From an uncultured Prevotella sp. (GTDB taxonomy: Bacteria > Bacteroidota > Bacteroidia > Bacteroidales > Bacteroidaceae): 8,712 nucleotides of DNA. Of this stretch, positions 5,944 through 8,712 are shown piece by piece (position 1 is the stretch's first letter; the number at the start of each line of letters is the position of its first letter). Location: NCBI GenBank assembly GCA_900770845.1, contig CAAGLS010000226.1, forward strand, positions 1 through 8,712, read 5' to 3'. Made by a program: the position numbers and the translations under genes. The notes beneath the pieces were generated by a model. It was not told where the DNA came from, made no database searches, and saw only the letters and a list, made by a program, of their open reading frames with translations.

Positions 5944-6746
5944 GAATCCACCACTGGCTCATCCCTCTGCTCTGCCTGGCGCTCTGCGCCTGCAACGACA
6001 CAGGGGGCGGACTCCCCGCCTCCAGCTCCCGTCCGTATGAGGTGACACTCGTGGGCCACGGGGGCGACAGTCTGGAGCAAGTGCTGGGCCAGCCTGTGGA
6101 GGGACTTCCACAGGAAGAGCCCATGTTCGACATCGTGGACAGGAAGCGGCTCGACGAATGGGCGCGCCTCTCGCGCGCCATCGTCATCCATCAGCGGGGC
6201 ACAGCCATGAGCTTGGAGCAGGACGTATGGGCGCGCCCGCAAATCGTCGTCCGCACCGACGGCAGCGACCCCCAGCGGATCGTCAGAATGCTCAATGCCT
6301 TTGAGATGGCGCAAGAGGTGAAGCGTCTGCGACGCTCACACAACGCCAAGGCCGACAGCCTCATCAAGAGGATGTTTGGCATCGACATGCTCATCCCGGA
6401 GGAACTGGGAAGCAGCATGGTGAGAAAGGACTTCATCTGGCTGTCGAACAACACGGCACAAGGGATGAAGAACATCGTCGTCATGCGTGGCCCCGCAGGA
6501 CAACAGCTGGCCCGCAACATCAAGGGCGAGACCGACGCCATGCATTTCAAGTTGGTCGACGAGCGGCAAGACCGCGGACTGTGGGAAATGGAAGGCGACG
6601 CCATGGGCGGCCCCTACGTGAGGAAGCGGGTGGGCCAAGTGACGGTGTTGGCCTTTGTATATGCGCCCGAATCGAAGAAAAGGAATCTGATGCGGCAGTT
6701 GGAAGCCGCTCTCTATACTATAAAACAAAAACAAAATGGAAAATAA
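5940..6746 (+). CDS. DUF4837 family lipoprotein
   Basis: A 268-residue predicted lipoprotein. A hydrophobic signal (residues 6-17) leads to the lipobox LCAC with C18 as the acylated cysteine, followed by Asn-Asp. Family landmarks are SRPYEV (30-35), WARPQIVV (97-104), the GLWEMEGDAMGGPYV block (213-227) and the C-terminal FVYAPESKKRNLMRQLEAAL (239-258). These identify DUF4837, a Bacteroidetes family of unknown function. From memory, Bacteroides members are several tens of residues longer, with an insert between the segment at about 170-185 and the GLWEM block; here that stretch is short. The start ATG at 5940 overlaps the rlmN stop by four bases and the end overlaps pdxA by eleven, so all three are probably translated in a coupled manner. 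The function is unknown. Confidence 0.85.
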   Translation: MRIHHWLIPLLCLALCACNDTGGGLPASSSRPYEVTLVGHGGDSLEQVLGQPVEGLPQEEPMFDIVDRKRLDEWARLSRAIVIHQRGTAMSLEQDVWARPQIVVRTDGSDPQRIVRMLNAFEMAQEVKRLRRSHNAKADSLIKRMFGIDMLIPEELGSSMVRKDFIWLSNNTAQGMKNIVVMRGPAGQQLARNIKGETDAMHFKLVDERQDRGLWEMEGDAMGGPYVRKRVGQVTVLAFVYAPESKKRNLMRQLEAALYTIKQKQNGK

Positions 6747-7971
6747 CAGAAAGATACGCGTTGCCATCACCCACGGCGACACCAACGGTATTGGATATGA
6801 ACTGATTTTTAAAACCTTCGCCGCCCCCGAGATGTTGGAGCTATGCACTCCCATCATCTACGGCTCGCCCAAGGTGGGCACCTACCACCGCAAGGCTCTC
6901 GACCTCCAAGCCAACTTCACCATCATCAGCGACGCACGCGAGGCACGCGAGGGATGCGTGAACCTGCTCACCTGCTTCGACGAGGAAATCAAGGTGGAGA
7001 TAGGAGTGCCAACCCCCGAATCCAACCACGCCGCCATGGCTGCCCTCGACCGGGCCATCAGCGACTACCGCAACGGACTCTTCGACGTGCTCGTGACCTG
7101 CCCCGTGGACGAGAGCAGCCTGGAATCGAGCGGCGTGAAGTTTGACAGCCAGCAGGCCTACATCGAGAGTTGCCTCGGCGACGGCTGCAAGGCTCTGCCC
7201 ATGCTCATCAACGACAACCTGTGTGTGGCCCTGGCCACCAACAACCTGGCCATGCGCGACGTGCCGGCCGCCATCACCCCTGAGCTGGTGGAGAACCGCG
7301 CCTCACTGCTCTACAACACCCTGCGCCGCGACTTCCGCATGAGCAATCCACGCGTGGCCGTGCTGTCGCTCAATCCCAACAGCACTGAATATGGCAACTT
7401 CGGCAAGGAGGAGCAGGAAGTGATCACGCCCACGGTCAACAAGCTTGCCGACGCCGGTCTGAACGTCTTTGGCCCCTACGCGGCCGACGAACTCTTCAGC
7501 GGCAACGTGATGGACGCCTTCGACGGAGTGCTGGCCATGTACCACGACCAAGGCATAGCACCATTCAAGGCACTGGAGCCCTCCAACGGCGTGGCCTATC
7601 TGGCAGGACTGGCCATCGTGTGCACGGCCCCCGAGGACAACGCAGCCTTCTCCATCGCCGGGCGCAACCAGGCCGACCCCACATCGTTCCGCCACGCCAT
7701 CTTCCTCGCCATCGACGCCTTCCGCCACCGACAGGAATACGACGAGCCCTTGGAGAACCCCCTGAAGAAGCTCTACCACGAGAAGAAGGACGACAGCGAG
7801 AAAGTGCGCTTCTCCATACCGAAGAAGCACGAGAACTCCATCATAGAGCGTGCGCCACGCGGCAACCGCGGAGCCAGCGCACAGGCAGGGAAAAAGGCCC
7901 AAGCCGACGACAAGCCCGCTGAGACTCCCAAGGCCGAAGAGGCGGCCAACGACAACGACTCAGAACAATAA
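6736..7971 (+). CDS. pdxA: PdxA-family protein with degenerate active site
   Basis: A 411-residue protein with the PdxA fold (4-hydroxythreonine-4-phosphate dehydrogenase, vitamin B6 pathway). Landmarks include ITHGDTNGIGYE (11-22), PRVAVLSLNP (205-214), GPYAADELF (246-254), LAMYHDQGIAPFK (266-278) and FRHAIFLAIDAFR (318-330). Compared with E. coli PdxA (numbering from memory), zinc ligands H166 and H211 are N170 and N215, and only H266 is kept (H270). The substrate residues H136-T137 are Q139-Q140, N283 is A287 and R292 is C296; K274 is kept (K278). The frame is intact with normal codon use, so it is not a decayed gene. Residues about 350-411 form a charged Lys/Glu/Ala/Asp-rich tail beyond the usual end. 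Automated pipelines would call this PdxA; I judge the fold certain and dehydrogenase activity unlikely. It starts inside the DUF4837 gene (11-base overlap) and ends 3 bases before the next ATG. Confidence 0.9.
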   Translation: MENNRKIRVAITHGDTNGIGYELIFKTFAAPEMLELCTPIIYGSPKVGTYHRKALDLQANFTIISDAREAREGCVNLLTCFDEEIKVEIGVPTPESNHAAMAALDRAISDYRNGLFDVLVTCPVDESSLESSGVKFDSQQAYIESCLGDGCKALPMLINDNLCVALATNNLAMRDVPAAITPELVENRASLLYNTLRRDFRMSNPRVAVLSLNPNSTEYGNFGKEEQEVITPTVNKLADAGLNVFGPYAADELFSGNVMDAFDGVLAMYHDQGIAPFKALEPSNGVAYLAGLAIVCTAPEDNAAFSIAGRNQADPTSFRHAIFLAIDAFRHRQEYDEPLENPLKKLYHEKKDDSEKVRFSIPKKHENSIIERAPRGNRGASAQAGKKAQADDKPAETPKAEEAANDNDSEQ

Positions 7972-7974
7972 ACA

Positions 7975-8712
7975 ATGAAGAAGAAATATCAGAACGCCTT
8001 CTTCCTTTTCGGCCTGCTCGTGCTGGTCGTCATGGTGACGCAGCTCGACTTCAAGCAGGTGTGGGACGGACTGCGGCATGCCGGATACTGGTTTTTCGCC
8101 GTGCTGGCCTTGTGGCTGGTGCTGTATCTGTTCAACACAGGAGCATGGTATCTCATCATCCGCAGCCAGGATTCCACGCCCGAGGGCATGCAGCGCACCA
8201 AGAAGGTGAAGTTCTGGTGGCTCTACAAAATCACCGTGTCGGGCTTCGCGCTCAACTATGCCACTCCCGGCGGACTGATGGGGGGCGAGCCCTACCGCAT
8301 CATGGAGCTTGCGCCGAAGATAGGCACCGAGCGTGCCTCGTCTTCGGTCATCCTCTATGCCATGACCCACATCTTCAGCCACTTCTGGTTCTGGGGGCTG
8401 TCGTGTGTGCTGTATCTGCTCATCCGCCCCGTCGACTTCCTCATGGGGGTGCTGTTGGCCATCACGATGGGAGCCTGCACGTTGGGCATCTGGTTCTTCT
8501 TCTCGGGCTACCGCAAGGGACTGGCCAACCGCGTGATGAAGCTCCTGAGCCATCTGCCGTTGGTGAAGAAGTGGGCGCAGCCCTTCGTGGAGAAGCACCG
8601 CGAGCAGCTCGACACCGTGGACCAGCAAATCGCCGCCCTCCACAACCAAAACCCGCGCACGTTCTTCTGCGCCGTTCTGCTCGAACTGAGCTGCCGCGTA
8701 TGCTCTTCGCTG
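7975..8712 (+). CDS. Flippase-like / LPG-synthase-TM family membrane protein (3' end cut off)
   Basis: The first 246 residues of an integral membrane protein, still open at the window end. It has hydrophobic helices at about 8-24, 38-62, 122-150 and 155-178. The family signature appears as NYATPGGLMGGEPYRIMEL (94-112), the Pro-Gly-Gly segment typical of the lysylphosphatidylglycerol synthase TM region / UPF0104 flippase-like family (PF03706). Members are usually about 320-360 residues and are thought to move or modify lipid-linked molecules; no fused catalytic domain is visible in this part. The start ATG lies three bases after the pdxA stop, so it belongs to the rlmN operon. The substrate cannot be inferred. 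Confidence 0.85.
   Translation, partial: MKKKYQNAFFLFGLLVLVVMVTQLDFKQVWDGLRHAGYWFFAVLALWLVLYLFNTGAWYLIIRSQDSTPEGMQRTKKVKFWWLYKITVSGFALNYATPGGLMGGEPYRIMELAPKIGTERASSSVILYAMTHIFSHFWFWGLSCVLYLLIRPVDFLMGVLLAITMGACTLGIWFFFSGYRKGLANRVMKLLSHLPLVKKWAQPFVEKHREQLDTVDQQIAALHNQNPRTFFCAVLLELSCRVCSSL

Overview
The window looks like chromosomal DNA of a Bacteroidales bacterium, most likely a Prevotellaceae member (Prevotella/Segatella-like). The reasons are two promoters of the Bacteroidetes TTTG-N20-TAnnTTTG type, start codons without strong Shine-Dalgarno sequences, a DUF4837 lipoprotein (a Bacteroidetes family) beside rlmN and pdxA, a DUF4143 ATPase, and intergenic DNA full of GC-rich hairpin repeats. 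The genus is an inference from these traits; no rRNA or other marker is present.

Layout: 1-950 has no convincing gene and is a mosaic of repeats. It holds a 254-bp inverted-repeat element with a strong central hairpin (168-421), a 90-bp array of 22-bp units (598-687), and a hairpin followed by a 16-bp tandem array (771-877). A good promoter (953-984) then drives a DUF4143 AAA-type ATPase (1026-2288), which is visibly less GC-rich than the genes at the right end. 2289-3029 holds the remnant of a small glycine-zipper membrane protein and a cluster of GC-rich hairpin repeats, including a 36-bp inverted pair and an almost perfect 89-bp direct duplication. 3030-4541 encodes an ArnT/PMT-like membrane glycosyltransferase. 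A second 90-bp array of the same 22-bp family lies at 4579-4668, so the ATPase and the glycosyltransferase sit between two homologous repeats in the same orientation.

From 4752 a second Bacteroidetes promoter and a structured GC-rich leader precede a tight operon that runs off the window: rlmN (23S rRNA/tRNA A2503/A37 methyltransferase), a DUF4837 lipoprotein, a PdxA-family protein, and a flippase-like integral membrane protein (cut by the window end). Gene boundaries overlap by 4 and 11 bases and are then 3 bases apart, which suggests translational coupling.

The most notable observation is that the PdxA-family protein has a full-length fold with intact family landmarks, but nearly all the residues known to bind zinc and substrate in E. 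coli PdxA are replaced. Two of the three zinc histidines are Asn, the His-Thr substrate pair is Gln-Gln, and the substrate Asn and Arg are Ala and Cys. It also carries a charged C-terminal tail of about 60 residues. It reads as a well-maintained pseudoenzyme or a repurposed enzyme rather than a working 4-hydroxythreonine-4-phosphate dehydrogenase. The adjacent DUF4837 lipoprotein also seems shortened internally.
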